Shown in pieces: positions 8,977 to 20,274 of a stretch of DNA of 64,000 bases; position 1 is the first letter of the stretch, and every line of letters begins with the position of its first letter. The position numbers were made by a program, and so were the translations under genes. The notes under the pieces are model-generated. The model was not told where the DNA came from. It ran no database searches and saw nothing but the letters and a program-made list of their open reading frames with translations. This stretch comes from Dryobates pubescens (taxonomy: Eukaryota; Chordata; Aves; Piciformes; Picidae), in NCBI RefSeq assembly GCF_014839835.1, contig NC_071644.1, positions 3,511,266-3,575,265 on the forward strand, written 5' to 3'.

Positions 8977-11900
8977 CCTGGAGAGCCGAGGGAAGGAGGC
9001 TTTCCCCACGTTCCTCTCCATCCTGAGGGACACAGGGCAGGCTGGCCTTGCAGATATGCTGATGGAGAAGTGCCAGCCCCTGCCAGCTCCCCCACAGCTG
9101 CCTGACCTCAAGCCTGTGGAGCTGGAATCCCGTGGAGGAAAGAGTGCCAGAAGTGAGTATTTCACAGGGCAGAGAGTTGGCAGCTGGGATTCTTTCTCCA
9201 TGGGGAGCTCCCTGTGCAGGCTGGGTTCTTGTTTTCCTGGACTGTAGCCTGTAAAGGAGAGTGCAGAAACCTTGCAGAGGGTTTAAGCTCAGGTTTTGTG
9301 CTTGTGGTGCTCAGAGCTTCCTGCTCTGTGGTTGTTTTGGGGGAGGGGTTTGGCATGTGGCTCCATGGTGCAAATGGATTTTGCCAGCTTCTCCCCAGCC
9401 TGTGGGCTGCTGGAGCCAGCAGAGCCCTCTGCTGCTGCTGTGAGAAGGAGCATTCGTCCCTTTAAACCCTGGCAAGGGCAAGGTGGATGTGATGTGGTGA
9501 CCCAGCAGTGGGACTGGGACAGGATCAGGTCCTTCTGGGCATCCTCTTGTGGCCTGAAATCAGGCAGGGGAGGAAAGGTGAGGCTTGACTGTGCCATGTC
9601 CTTGCAGGTGGCAGCCTCCCTGAGCACTTGTCCATCCCAGTCCAGGCTGAGAGTGAAAGGCCTCAGGTGGCTCCCACACCAGCCCAAGGTAAGCTGTGCC
9701 CCACAGAGACAGCAAATCAAGTGCTTGTTCCCAGTGGGTGGTGGGGCAGGGAGGGGGAATTTGCACATGTCACTGATGGATCATGGGGCAGAGGGAAGGA
9801 CTGATGGGAATCTCTGCAGAGGGACCTGGCCAGGCTCAGGTTCAACCAGGCCAAGTGTTGGGTCCTGCACTTGGGGGCACAACAACCCCATGAATGCTCC
9901 AGGCTGGGGGCAGAGGGGCTGGAGAGTGCCCAGCAGAGAAAGACCCTGGGTGGGGGCTGAAGATGAGGCAGGGGGTGCCCAGGTGGCCAAGAAGGCCACC
10001 AACAGCCTGGCCTGGATCAGCAGTGGTGTGGCCAGCAGGAGCAGGGAGGTGCTTGTCTGCTTCCTCTGATGAGGCCACACCTTGAGTGCTGGGTTCAGCT
10101 CTGGGCCTCTCACTTCAAAGACATTGAGGTGCTGCAGCAGGTCCAGAGAAGGGCAAGCAAGCTGGGGAGGGGTCTGGGGAGGAGCAGCTGAGGGAGGAGG
10201 TGGAATCCCCATCTCTGGAGGGGTTTCAAAGGTGCAGAGATGTGGTGCTGAGGGACAGGGGCTGGCCCCAGCCTTGGCAGAGTTGGAGAGGGGTTGGACT
10301 GGGTGAGCTTAAAGGTCTTTTCCAAGCCAGATGATTCCCTGGTTGTGTGAATTCTAGGAGGAGCACCTGGAGGTGGGCTGAGAGGAGCTAAACACCAGCT
10401 CTCTGTTGTGTGTTGTAGGGTCAGCTGCTGACAAGAGGAACCCAGACCTGGTGAGTGTTTGGTTAGGCCCAGAGTGTTCTCCATTAAACCACAGCCCTGT
10501 GAAGGACTGCCAGAAGACAGCCCCTGGGGCCACCAGGCCTTGCTGTGTGTTGCCTGAGCGATCCTGAGTCACTGCCACCACAGCTGGAGGGTTTGTCCAG
10601 CTCCCCCTTGGCTCCAGCACCACGTGTGGAAGGGGTTGATTCCCTCTGCTGCTGCCCCATGGGGGCTCCTCTGGGTTAAAGGTCACTGGGAGCTTCCCTG
10701 GTAGGGTCTGAGTGGTCCCCAGGTGGGGCTGAGGATTTCAGCTCTAAATGATCAGCAGAGTGAAGGGTGGTGGCTGGGGGGGGTTGAAGATTGCCCCCCA
10801 CCATTACATTTGCCAGCCCAGCTGGAAGCAAATGAGGTCTTGGGTGACAGGTTGGACTTGATGAGCTTTGAGGTCTTTCCCAACCTGGTGGATTCTATAA
10901 AATGAAAACCTCCCCTGGCACAGCCTGAGACTGTGTCCTCTTGTTCTGGGGCTGGGTGCCTGGGAGAGGAGACCAACCCCCACCTCACTCCAGCCTCCCT
11001 TCAGGGAGCTGTAGAGAGCAAGAAGGTCTCCCCTGAGCCTCCTCTTCTCATTCCTCATTGGTGTTGCACCCTGCTGGGTTAGATCAGGAGGGGGCTGGCT
11101 GGAGTGGGGGCTGGCTGGATGCAGGGGGGGCTGGCTGCAGTGGGGGCTGAAAGCAGTGGGGGCTGGTTGAATGCAGGAGGGGGCTGAATGCAGTGGGAGC
11201 TGGCTGGCTGCAGTGGGGGCTGAAAGCAGTAGGGGCTGGTTGAATGCAGGAGGGGGCTGAATGCAGTGGGGGCTGAAAGCAGTGGGGGCTGGTTGAATGC
11301 AGGAGGGGGCTGAATGCAGTGGGGGCTGAAAGCAGTGGGGGCTGGTTGAATGCAGGAGGGGGCTGAATGCAGTGGGGGCTGAATGCAGTGAGGCCTGGCT
11401 GCAGTGGGGGCTGGTTGAATGCAGGAGGGGGCTGAATGCTGTGGGGCCTGGCTGCAGTGGGGGCTGTAAGCAGTGGGGGCTGGTTGAGTGCAGGAGGGGG
11501 CTGAAAGCAGTGGGGGCTGGTTGAGTGCAGGAGGGGGCTGAAAGCAGTGGGGGCTGAAAGCAGTGGGGGCTGGTTGAGTGCAGGAGGGGCCTGAAAGCAG
11601 TGGGGGCTGGTTGAATGCAGGAGGGGGCTGAATGCAGTGGGGCCTGGCTGCAGTGGGAGCTGGCTGGCTGCAGTGGGGGCTGAATGCAGTGGAGGCTGGT
11701 TGAGTGCAGCGGGGGCCGGCTGCAGTGGGGGCTGGTTGAGTGCAGGAGGGGGCTGGCTGCAGTGGGGGCTGGCTGCAGTGGGGGCTGAATGCAGTGGAGG
11801 CTGGCTGAGTGCAGCGGGGGCCGGCTGCAGGGGGAGCTGACTTGCCCCCTCTGCCTGCCAGGTTTACCAGCTGAAAGCAAAGCCCTGTGGGCACTGCCTG

Positions 11901-14900
11901 CTGCTCAACAACGTGAGCTTCAGCAGGGCCTCCGGGCTGTCCCCTCGGGAGGGCTCCGACGTGGACTGCGAGCGGCTGGAGAGGCTCTTCAGGGCCTTCT
12001 CCTTCAGCGTCCTGACGCGGCGAGACCTGAGGGCTGCGGTGAGGCTGGGCCCGGCCGGCAGCAGGGGCTGGGCAGCTGCAGGGGGCAGAGCCAGCTCCAG
12101 CTGCCGCCTCCCAGGGAGACAATGAACCTCTCCCATCCTCTCCCTTGTGCTTGGGGGCGGGGGTGGCTGTGGGTTGGGGGTGGCTGTGGGTTGGGGGGAG
12201 GGGGTGGCTGTGGGTTGGGGGGAGGGGGTGGCTGTGGGTTGGGGGTGGTGGATGGCTGTGGGTTGGGGGTAGTGGATGGCTGTGGGTTGGGGGAGGGGGT
12301 GGCTGTGGGTTGGGGGAGGGGGTGGCTGTGGGTTGGGGGTGGTGATGGGTGTGGGTTGGGGGTGGGTGTGGGTTGGGGGTGGTGGTGGCTGTGGGTTGGG
12401 GGTGGTGATGGCTGTGGGTTGGGGGTGGTGATGGCTGTGGGTTGGGGGTAGTGGATGGCTGTGGGTTGGGGGTGTGGTGGCTGTGGGTTGGGTTGGGGGA
12501 GGGGGTGGCTGTGGGTTGGGTTGGGGGAGTGGGTGGCTGTGTGCTGGGTTGATGTTGCTGTGTTGCACAGAGTGCAGTGAGGAGGCCAATCTGTGTGATT
12601 AAAGCACCCAGTGTTAATTAAGGGCAGAGATGCTCACTCCCTGCTGATGGCTGTGCTGTGTGTTCCCCAGCAGCAGAGGGACCCTTCTGAGGTCTTCTGG
12701 AGCCTTCAGAGCAGCACAGCAGTAGCCTGTGGCTGAGCTGTGGCTCCTAAGCTCAATTCTGGGATGGTTTTTCTTTCCCCATGCAGGAAATGGTTGTGGA
12801 GCTGCAGGAGCTGGCACGGCGAGACCACAGTGCCTTGGACTGCTGCGTGGTGATCATCCTCTCCCATGGCTGCCAGGTGGGTTTCACAGCCCCCCCCTTG
12901 GCTCCAGCAAGGGGCTGATTCCCTCTGCTGCTGCCCCATGGGGGCTGCTCTGGGTTAAAGGTCACTGGGAGCTTCCCTGGTGGGGTCTCAGTGGTCTCCA
13001 GGTGGGGCTGAGGATTTCAGCTCTGAATGGTCAGCAGAGTGAAGGGTGGTAGCTGGGGGAGGGGGGTTGAAAATCCCCATCCCACCCCACCCCCAACATT
13101 AAATTTGGCAGCTCAGCCCAGCTGGAAGCAAATGAGGTCTTGGGTGACAGGTTGGACTTGATGAGCTTTGAGGTCTTTCCCAATCTTGTTGATTCTGTGA
13201 AATGAAAACTTCCCCTGGCACAGCTTGAGACTGTGTCCTCTTGTTCTGGGGCTGGGTGCCTGCCTGGGAGAAGAGACCAACCCCCACCTGGCTCCAACCT
13301 CCCTTCAGGGAGTGGTAGACAGCAATTGAGGTCCTGTGTCCAGTTCTGGGCTCCTCAGGTTAGGAAAGAGGTTGAGCTGCTGGAAGGTGTCCAGAGAAGG
13401 GCAACAAAGCTGGGGAGGGGTCTGGAGCACAGCCCTGGGAGGAGAGGCTGAGGGAGCTGGGGTTGCTTAGCCTGGAGCAGAGGAGGCTCAGAGGAGGACC
13501 TTTTTGCTCTCTCCAACTCCCTGCAGGGAGCTTGGAGCCAGGTGGGGGTTGGTCTCTTCTCCCAGGCACCAGAACAAGAGGACACAGTCTCAAGCTGTGC
13601 CAGGGGAGGTTTAGGTTGGATGCTAGGAAGTAATTCTTCCCAGCAAGAGAGATTGGCCATTGGGATGTGCTGCCCAGGGAGGTGGTGGAGTCCCCATCCC
13701 TGGAGGTGTTTAGGCAGAGCCTGGCTAGAGGCCCTTGGTGCCATGGTTGAGTTGATCAGATGGTGCTGGGTGAGAGGTTGGACTGGATGGCCTTGAAGTT
13801 CTCTTCCAACCTGGTTAATTCTCTTCAAGAAGGTCTCCCCTGAGCCTCCTCTTCTGCAGGCTAAGCAACCCCAGCTCCCTCAGCCTCTCCTCCCCAGCTT
13901 TGTTGCCCTTCTCTGGACACCTTCAAGTCTCTCAATGTCCTTCTTAAACTGAGGGGCCCAGAACAGGACACAGGACTCCATGTGTGGCCTAAGCAGTGCT
14001 GAGCACAGGGCACAAGGACTTCCCTGCTCCTGCTGGGCAGGGACCCCTCTTACCAAGCCTCCCCCCCTCGTTGCCCTTCTCCTCCCAGTGAGGAGCACAG
14101 CTCTGGCCGCATCGGGCTGGGAGGGACCTGCGAAGCTCCCCTTGTCCAACCCCCCAGGCAGGTGAGCAGGGACACCTCCAGCTGGATCAGGCTGCCCAGG
14201 ACCTTGGCTGGCAGGGCCGCCCCAGAGGCGGGCTGTGCCTAGCTGCTGGGCTCTCCCCTCGCAGAGCAGCCACCTGCAGTTCCCCGGCGCCATCTACGGC
14301 ACGGACGGGCGCCTGGTGCCGGTGGAGCGGATTGTCAACTGCTTCAATGGCTCCAACTGCCCCAGCCTGAGGGGCAAGCCCAAGCTCTTCTTCATCCAGG
14401 CCTGTGGCGGAGGTGAGCCTGCCTTCGGGCTGCCCCAGGGGAGCGGCTGTGGGGCGGGGGCAGCTGCCTCTGGAAGGTGCTGCTGGGCTTTGGCCGCTCG
14501 GCCTTGTCTGCCTGGTGCCTGTCTGCAGCTCTCCTGTTGTGCTCGGCCTTGTCTGCCTGGTGCCTGTCTGCAGCTCTCCTCCTGCGCTCGGCCTTGTCTG
14601 CCTGGTGCCTGTCTGCAGCTCTCCTCCTGCGCTCGGCCTTGTCTGCCTGGTGCCTGTCTGCAGCTCTCCTCCTGCGCTCGGCCTTGTCTGCCTGGTGCCT
14701 GTCTGCAGCTCTCCTCCTGCGCTCGGCCTTGTCTGCCTGGTGCCTGTCTGCAGCTCTCCTCCTGCGCTCGGCCTTGTCTGCCTGGTGCCTGTCTGCAGCT
14801 CTCCTCCTGCGCTCGGCCTTGTCTGCCTGGTGCCTGTCTGCAGCTCTCCTCCTGCGCTCGGCCTTGTCTGCCTGGTGCCTGTCTGCAGCTCTCCTCCTGT

Positions 14901-17900
14901 GCTCGGCCTTGTCTGCCTGGTGCCTGTCTGCAGCTCTCCTCCTGCGCTCGGCCTTGTCTGCCTGGTGCCGGTCTGCAGCTCTCCTCCTGCGCTCGGCCTT
15001 GTCTGCCTGGTGCCTGTCTGCAGCTCTCCTCCTGCGCTCGGCCTTGTCTGCCTGGTGCCTGTCTGCAGCTCTCCTCCTGCGCTCGGCCTTGTCTGCCTGG
15101 TGCCTGTCTGCAGCTCTCCTCCTGCGCTCGGCCTTGTCTGCCTGGTGCCTGTCTGCAGCTGTCCTCCTGTGCTCGGCCTTGTCTGCCTGGTGCCTGTCTG
15201 CAGCTCTCCTCCTGCGCTCGGCCTTGTCTGCCTGGTGCCTGTCTGCAGCTCTCCTCCTGTGCTCGGCCTTGTCTGCCTGGTGCCTGTCTGCAGCTCTCCT
15301 CCTGTGCTCGGCCTTGTCTGCCTGGTGCCTGTCTGCAGCTCTCCTCCTGTGCTCGGCCTTGTCTGCCTGGTGCCTGTCTGCAGCTCTCCTGTTGCGCTCG
15401 GCCTTGTCTGCCTGGTGCCTGTCTGCAGCTCTCCTGTTGCGCTCGGCCTTGTCTGCCTGGTGCCTGTCTGCAGCTCTCCTCCTGCGCTCGGCCTTGTCTG
15501 CCTGGTGCCTGTCTGCAGCTCTCCTCCTGTGCTCGGCCTTGTCTGCCTGGTGCCTGTCTGCAGCTCTCCTCCTGTGCTCGGCCTTGTCTGCCTGGTGCCT
15601 GTCTGCAGCTCTCCTCCTGTGCTCGGCCTTGTCTGCCTGGTGCCTGTCTGCAGCTCTCCTCCTGCGCTCGGCCTTGTCTGCCTGGTGCCTGTCTGCAGCT
15701 CTCCTCCTGTGCTCGGCCTTGTCTGCCTGGTGCCTGTCTGCAGCTCTCCTCCTGCGCTCGGCCTTGTCTGCCTGGTGCCTGTCTGCAGCTGTCCTCCTGT
15801 GCTCGGCCTTGTCTGCCTGGTGCCTGTCTGCAGCTCTCCTCCTGCGCTCGGCCTTGTCTGCCTGGTGCCTGTCTGCAGCTCTCCTCCTGTGCTCGGCCTT
15901 GTCTGCCTGGTGCCTGTCTGCAGCTCTCCTCCTGTGCTCGGCCTTGTCTGCCTGGTGCCTGTCTGCAGCTCTCCTCCTGTGCTCGGCCTTGTCTGCCTGG
16001 TGCCTGTCTGCAGCTCTCCTCCTGCGCTCGGCCTTGTCTGCCTGGTGCCTGTCTGCAGCTCTCCTCCTGTGCTCGGCCTTGTCTGCCTGGTGCCTGTCTG
16101 CAGCTCTCCTCCTGCGCTCGGCCTTGTCTGCCTGGTGCCTGTCTGCAGCTCTCCTCCTGCGCTCGGCCTTGTCTGCCTGGTGCCTGTCTGCAGCTCTCCT
16201 GTTGTGCTCGGCCTTGTCTGCCTGGTGCCTGTCTGCAGCTCCCCTCCTGCGCTCGGCCTTGTCTGCCTGGTGCCTGTCTGCAGCTGTCCTCCTGTGCTCG
16301 GCCTTGTCTGCCTGGTGCCTGTCTGCAGCTCTCCTCCTGCGCTCGGCCTTGTCTGCCTGGTGCCTGTCTGCAGCTCTCCTCTTGTGCTCAGCGGCAGGGG
16401 CTGGAGGCCGGTGGCAGGGGGCTGGAGGCTAGCAGGGGCTGGAGGCCAGTGGCAGGGCCTTGGCAGGGGCTGAGGCTAGCAGGGGCTGGAGGCCGGCAGC
16501 AGGGGCTGAGGCTGGCGGCAGGGGCTGGAGATTGGCAGCAGGGCCTTGAGGCTAGCAAGGACTGAGGCTGGCAGCAGGGCCTTGAGGCTAGCAGGATGCT
16601 GGAGGCTGGCAGCAGGGGCTGAGGCTGGCGGCAGGGCCTTGAGGCTAGCAAGGGCTGGAGGTTGGCAGCAGGGGCTGGAGGCCGGTGGCAAGGCCAGTGG
16701 CAGGGGCTGAGGCCAGTGGCAGGGGCTGAGGCCAGTGGCAGGGGCTGGAGGTTGGCAGCAGGGGCTGAGGCTGAGGGCTGAGGCTTGAACCCCTCCCAGG
16801 GTTTGTGTCTCCTGGAAGGGTTCTTCCTCACGCTGAAGAGATACAGGGGGGAGGGAGGGAGGAAGGGAGGGAGGGGGGACAGTGGCTGTGGCACACAGCC
16901 CAGCAATGCCCCTGGAGGGCTTGCTCCAGGTGTTCAGCCTGCAGAATTCAGCTGTGGGAGGCAGGCACTGAGGGTTTCCAGGTGAATCGCTGCAGTCAAG
17001 GAGCCCCAGCTCTGTGTTGCCTGGCAGGGCCTCTGTCCTCTTTGTTCCTTTATCTTCTCCTGGGATGGCTGAGTGCTCTGGTGAGCTGCACAGCAGGGGT
17101 TGCCTTCTTGTTGCTGCCCTCTGCAGATAAGAGAGACCGAGGCTTCGTGGTGGGTGGTGAGTCCCCGCCTGAGGAAGCTCCTGGAGCTCCTTTGGAGTCA
17201 GATGCCAAACCTTTCCATGCTCCCCAGGGGACTGATGACCAGCCAGACGCTGTGGCCTGCCTGCCCACACCCAGTGACATCCTGGTCTCCTACTCCACCT
17301 TCCCAGGTGAAGAAACTTTGTTGATTTGAGGGGGATTTACAGGATCCCAGGGTGCTGGGGGTTGGAAGGGAGCTCTGGAGGTCCCAGGGTGTTTAGGGGT
17401 TGGAAGGGAGCTCTGGAGGTCCCAGGGTGTTTAGGGGTTGGAAGGGAGCTCTGGAGGTCCCAGGGTGTTTAGGGGTTGGAAGGGAGCTCTGGAGGTCCCA
17501 GGGTGTTTAGGGGTTGGAAGGGAGCTCTGGAGGTCCCAGGGTGCTGGGGGTTGGAAGGGAGCTCTGGAGGTCCCAGGGTGTTTGGGGGTTGGAAGGGAGC
17601 TCTGGAGGTCCCAGGGTGTTTGGGGGTTGGAAGGGAGCTCTGGAGGTCCCAGGGTGTTTGGGGGTTGGAAGGGAGCTCTGGAGGTCCCAGGGTGTTTGGG
17701 GGTTGGAAGGGAGCTCTGGAGGTCCCAGGGTGTTTGGGGGTTGGAAGGGAGCTCTGGAGGTCCCAGGGTGTTTGGGGGTTGGAAGGGACCCCTGAAGGTC
17801 CCAGGGTGCTAGGGGTTGGAGGGGAGCTCTGGAGGTCCCAGGGTGCTAGGGGTTGGAGGGGAGCTCTGCAAATCCTTGAGTCCATTTAGCCAGGAAGCCC

Positions 17901-19043
17901 TGGGCAAGGGAAGGGATCCCAGGGAGCAGCAGGCCCTTGGTGAGGTGAGGACAGAAGGGAGGCCTCAGCAGTGAGGTCCTCATTGTTTCTCTGCAGGTTA
18001 TGTCTCCTGGAGGGAGGCCTCCAGGGGCTCCTGGTATGTGGAAACCCTGGTGAACGTGCTGCAGCAGTGTGCCCATGCAGAAGACCTCCTGACCATGTTA
18101 GTGAAGGTAAAATGCCTCTGGCTCCTGCTTCCTGTGCTCAGGGGGAGGGAGGTGAGAGGCAGAGCTGCAACCAGCTGGGGTCTGGAGGCCTGTGTCTGGA
18201 AAAGGAGTGAGGAAGGAGGCTGCAGGGAAGCTGGAGAGGGGCTCTGGCTGAGGGCCTTCGATGCCAGGGGCAAAGGTTTGGGACTGGAGCAGGGGAGGTT
18301 GGGGTTGCACAGCAGGAGGAAGTTGTTTACTGTGAGGGTGGTGAGGGGCTGGGAGGGGTTGTGGACATCTCATCCCTGGCAGTCTGTCCCAGGCCTTGAA
18401 AACCCTTTGGGGGAAGACATGGCTCCTCACACCCCCCCTCAGCCTCCCCTGGGGCAACCTGAGGCCATTGCCTCTGGTCCTTGGCAGAAGAGACCAGCCC
18501 CCAGCTGGCTCCAGCTTCCTGTCAGGGAGTTGTAGAGAGCCAGAAGCTCTCCCCTCAGGCTGAATTACCCCCAGCTCCCTCAGCTGCTCCTCCCCAGCCC
18601 TGCTCTCACCCAGTCCAACCCCTCTCCACCTCTCCCAAGGCTGGGGCCAGCCCCTGGCCCTCAGCACCACATCTCTGCACTGTTTAAACCCCTCCAGAGA
18701 TGGGGAATCCTCAGCTCCCTCAGCTCCCTCAGCTCCCTCAGCTGCTCCTCCCCAGCCCTGCTCTCCAGCCCCTTCCCCAGCAGCACTCCCTGCAGGCAGT
18801 GGGGGCTGGGCCAGCTGGGGCCCCTTGGATGCCTCTTGAGGAGAGCTCTCTGCTCTGCTGCCCCACAGTGCAGTTCTGTGTCCTCAGCACTGTGCTTCCC
18901 TTGCCACCTGGGCTGGAGCTGCTGCTCAGCCCCTCTCCTGCTGTCCCCAGGTGACAAATGCAGTGGCAGCCAGGGGCATCTACAAGCAGATCCCAGGCTG
19001 CTTCAACTTCCTCCGTATGAAGTTCTTCTTCATGTGCCAGTGA
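8167..19043 (+). CDS. CASP9: CASP9, caspase-9 initiator protease, complete
   Basis: Ten exons join in frame: 8167-8298, 8933-9152, 9608-9688, 10419-10450, 11862-12038, 12787-12876, 14265-14412, 17127-17306, 17997-18106, 18951-19043 (1263 nt, 420 residues; human 416). Residues 1 to about 92 form the CARD that binds APAF1 in the apoptosome. The large subunit has the catalytic His in SHGC (about 241) and Cys in QACGG (about 291). The linker keeps an IAP-binding motif after the self-cleavage site, ESD|AKPF (Asp319; human DATPF), and a second site DQPD|A (Asp334; human DQLDA). The small subunit ends in [15 protein letters not shown]. Caspase-9 is cytosolic and activates caspase-3/7 after cytochrome c release. 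Exons 3 and 4 encode the CARD-protease linker, which looks divergent from mammals. Introns are full of CR1 and tandem arrays, but all splice sites are canonical and no stop interrupts the frame. Confidence 0.97.
8510..8866 (-). mobile_element. CR1 LINE, antisense, 3' end missing
   Basis: CASP9 intron 1. Starts inside the element (GGCACAGCTTGAGACTGTGG) and stops about 65 bp before exon 2. It is the same CR1 part that accompanies the copied exon at 1552. Confidence 0.9.
9153..9607. other. CASP9 intron 2, no repeat seen
   Basis: Unique sequence; nothing recognised. Confidence 0.5.
9795..10350 (+). mobile_element. CR1 LINE, sense, diverged
   Basis: CAACCAGGCCAAGTGTTGGG to the tail GGTTGGACTGGGTGAGCTTA, in CASP9 intron 3. 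Confidence 0.85.
10598..11030. repeat. Intragenic duplication, copy A (CASP9 intron 4)
   Basis: Shares roughly 430 bp with 12888-13325: CCCCTTGGCTCCAGCA, the CTGGGTTAAAGGTCACTGGG block, GGATTTCAGCTCTAAATG, then a sense CR1 tail joined to an antisense CR1 piece by ATGAAAAC. About 90 percent identical by eye. Confidence 0.9.
11085..11840. repeat. Degenerate minisatellite in CASP9 intron 4
   Basis: Higher-order mix of GCAGTGGGGGCTGAA, GCAGGAGGGGGCTGAATG and GGCTGGTTGA words running to within about 20 nt of exon 5. Strongly G-rich on the CASP9 transcript. Confidence 0.9.
12150..12545. repeat. G-rich minisatellite in CASP9 intron 5
   Basis: Units of about 23 bp built on GGCTGTGGGTTGGGGGTGGT with GGAGGG variants; G-quadruplex-prone on the sense strand. 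Confidence 0.9.
12888..13325. repeat. Intragenic duplication, copy B (CASP9 intron 6)
   Basis: Second copy of the 10.6-kb segment. It begins about 12 nt after the exon 6 border and includes unique (non-CR1) sequence and the same tail-to-antisense CR1 junction. Confidence 0.9.
13326..13832 (+). mobile_element. CR1 LINE, sense
   Basis: CASP9 intron 6. Ends TCTTCCAACCTGGTTAATTC and is followed at once by an antisense piece (13828-14035). Confidence 0.92.
13828..14035 (-). mobile_element. CR1 LINE internal piece, antisense
   Basis: AAGGTCTCCCCTGAGCCTCC to ACTTCCCTGCTCCTGCTGG. Confidence 0.88.
14487..16389. repeat. 45-bp minisatellite, about 42 copies, in CASP9 intron 7
   Basis: Near-perfect tandem unit (CTCGGCCTTGTCTGCCTGGT, GCCTGTCTGCAGCTCTCCTC, CTGCG). 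Variants are mostly CTGCG/CTGTG and CTCCTC/CTCCTG. Because 45 is a multiple of three and the unit has no stop in any plus frame, all three plus frames are open for over 600 codons. Each unit carries a GTCTGCAG word preceded by pyrimidines. Confidence 0.97.
16390..16790. repeat. Degenerate GGGGCTGAGGCTGGCAGCA repeat
   Basis: Imperfect 18-25-bp units (GGCAGGGGCTGGAGGC and GGCAGCAGGGCCTTGAGGCT) continue directly from the 45-bp array in CASP9 intron 7. Confidence 0.9.
16800..17126. other. End of CASP9 intron 7
   Basis: Mostly unique sequence with a short GGGAGGGAGG run near 16850; holds the exon 8 acceptor. Confidence 0.5.
17340..17875. repeat. 38-bp minisatellite, about 14 copies, in CASP9 intron 8
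   Basis: Unit GGGGGTTGGAAGGGAGCTCT plus GGAGGTCCCAGGGTGTTT. The unit resembles the GGTTGGAAGGGA...CTCTGGAGGTCCC part of a CR1 3' end, so the array may have grown from a CR1 tail. Confidence 0.95.
18270..18790. mobile_element. Rearranged CR1 LINE
   Basis: 18275-18365 is sense (AGGAGGAAGTTGTTTACTGT) and the rest antisense (CCTCCCCTGGGGCAACCTGA). A CAGCTCCCTCAGCTCCCTCA run marks local slippage. CASP9 intron 9. Confidence 0.8.
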
Positions 19044-19204
19044 GCCCTGGGCCAGAGGGAGTGCCCTGCACCTGCCTGCAGCCTGCCTGCTGAGCTGTTT
19101 GTCCTGAGCACTGTGACCTGTGACTGCTGGCCTGGCTGTGCCCTGGAGAGCAGGTGGAGAGGAGGCAGGGGCAGAGCAGGGATGAGTCACCCACAGGATC
19201 CTTT

Positions 19205-20100
19205 GGGTGGGAGAAAAGACCTTGGAGCTCACCCAGCCCAACCATTCTCTGACTCTGCCAAGCCCAGGGCTAAACCCTGGCCCTCAGCACCACAGCTCTG
19301 TGGCTCTGAAATGCCTCCAGGGATGGGGATTCAACGAAGCCCAGGGCTAAGCCCTGGCCCTCAGCACCACAGCTCTGGGGCTCTGAAACGCCTCCAGGGA
19401 TGGGGATTCAACCACCTCCCTGGGCAGCCTGGGCCAGGCTTTGAGAAGCCTTTCAGGGAAGAGATTTCTTCTCATGTTCAACCTAAACCTCCTCTGGGGC
19501 AACTTGAGGCCATTTCCTCTTGTCCTATCCCTTGTCCCATCCCTTGTCTCTTGGCAGAAGAGCCCAAGCCCCACCTGGCCCCAGCCTCCTTTCAGGGAGC
19601 TGCAGTGAGCCAGCAGCTCTCCCCTCAGCCTCCTTTTCTCCCCTCTAAACACCTTCAGCTCCCTCAGCTGCTCCTCCCCAGCCCTGTTCCCCAGACCTTT
19701 CCCCAGCTCTGTTGCCCTTCTCTGGCCCTGCTTAGAGTGAGGGCCCCAACACTGTGGTCTCAGCAGTGCCAAGTACAGGAGGATGCTCCCTGCCCTACTC
19801 CTGCTGGCCACACCACTGCTGATCCAAGCCAGGCTGCTGGTGGCCACCTGGGCACCCCCTGCCTCATCTTCAGCTGCTGTCAACCAACCCCCCCACAGGC
19901 CCTTTCTCTGCTGGGCACTCTCCAGCCTGGAGCATTCATGGGGTTGTTGTGCCCCCCAAGTGCAGGACCCAACACTTGGCCTTGCTGAACCTCAGCCCAG
20001 TGACCTCAGCCCATGGCTCCAGCCTGGCCAGGTCCTTCTGCCCCTCCAGCAGCTCCACACTCCCTCAGCTTGGTGCCATCTGAAGGAAGCCCTTTTTCCA
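19205..20100 (-). mobile_element. CR1 LINE, antisense, long
   Basis: Subfamily with CCTGGCCCTCAGCACCACAG and AAGCCTTTCAGGGAAGAGAT; forms most of the CASP9 3' UTR. Confidence 0.88.
19258..19412. repeat. 78-bp tandem duplication inside a CR1
   Basis: The segment AAGCCCAGGGCTAA...GGGGATTCAA occurs twice in a row with few differences, within the CR1 of the CASP9 3' UTR. Confidence 0.9.
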
Positions 20101-20274
20101 GGGCACATTGCAGCCCCAGAGCCTCCATGCTCCTGGAGCAGAGCAGCTCTGCTGTGCTGGGCCTCCAAGTCTCCTGGTGACCAAGATCTCTTTGTGTCCT
20201 TTGCTGCCTGGCTGCCACTGGATGGCAGCCCAAGCAGGGAGCAGTTTTTTTAGCCTTGGCTAGTTCTTCTTTTC

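Noticed and set aside
14235-16565. A 776-codon ORF overlapping CASP9 exon 7
   Set aside because: It is exon 7 plus an unspliced intron made of a stop-free 45-bp array. The exon 7 donor and the rest of CASP9 are intact. Kept as a finding, not as a gene.
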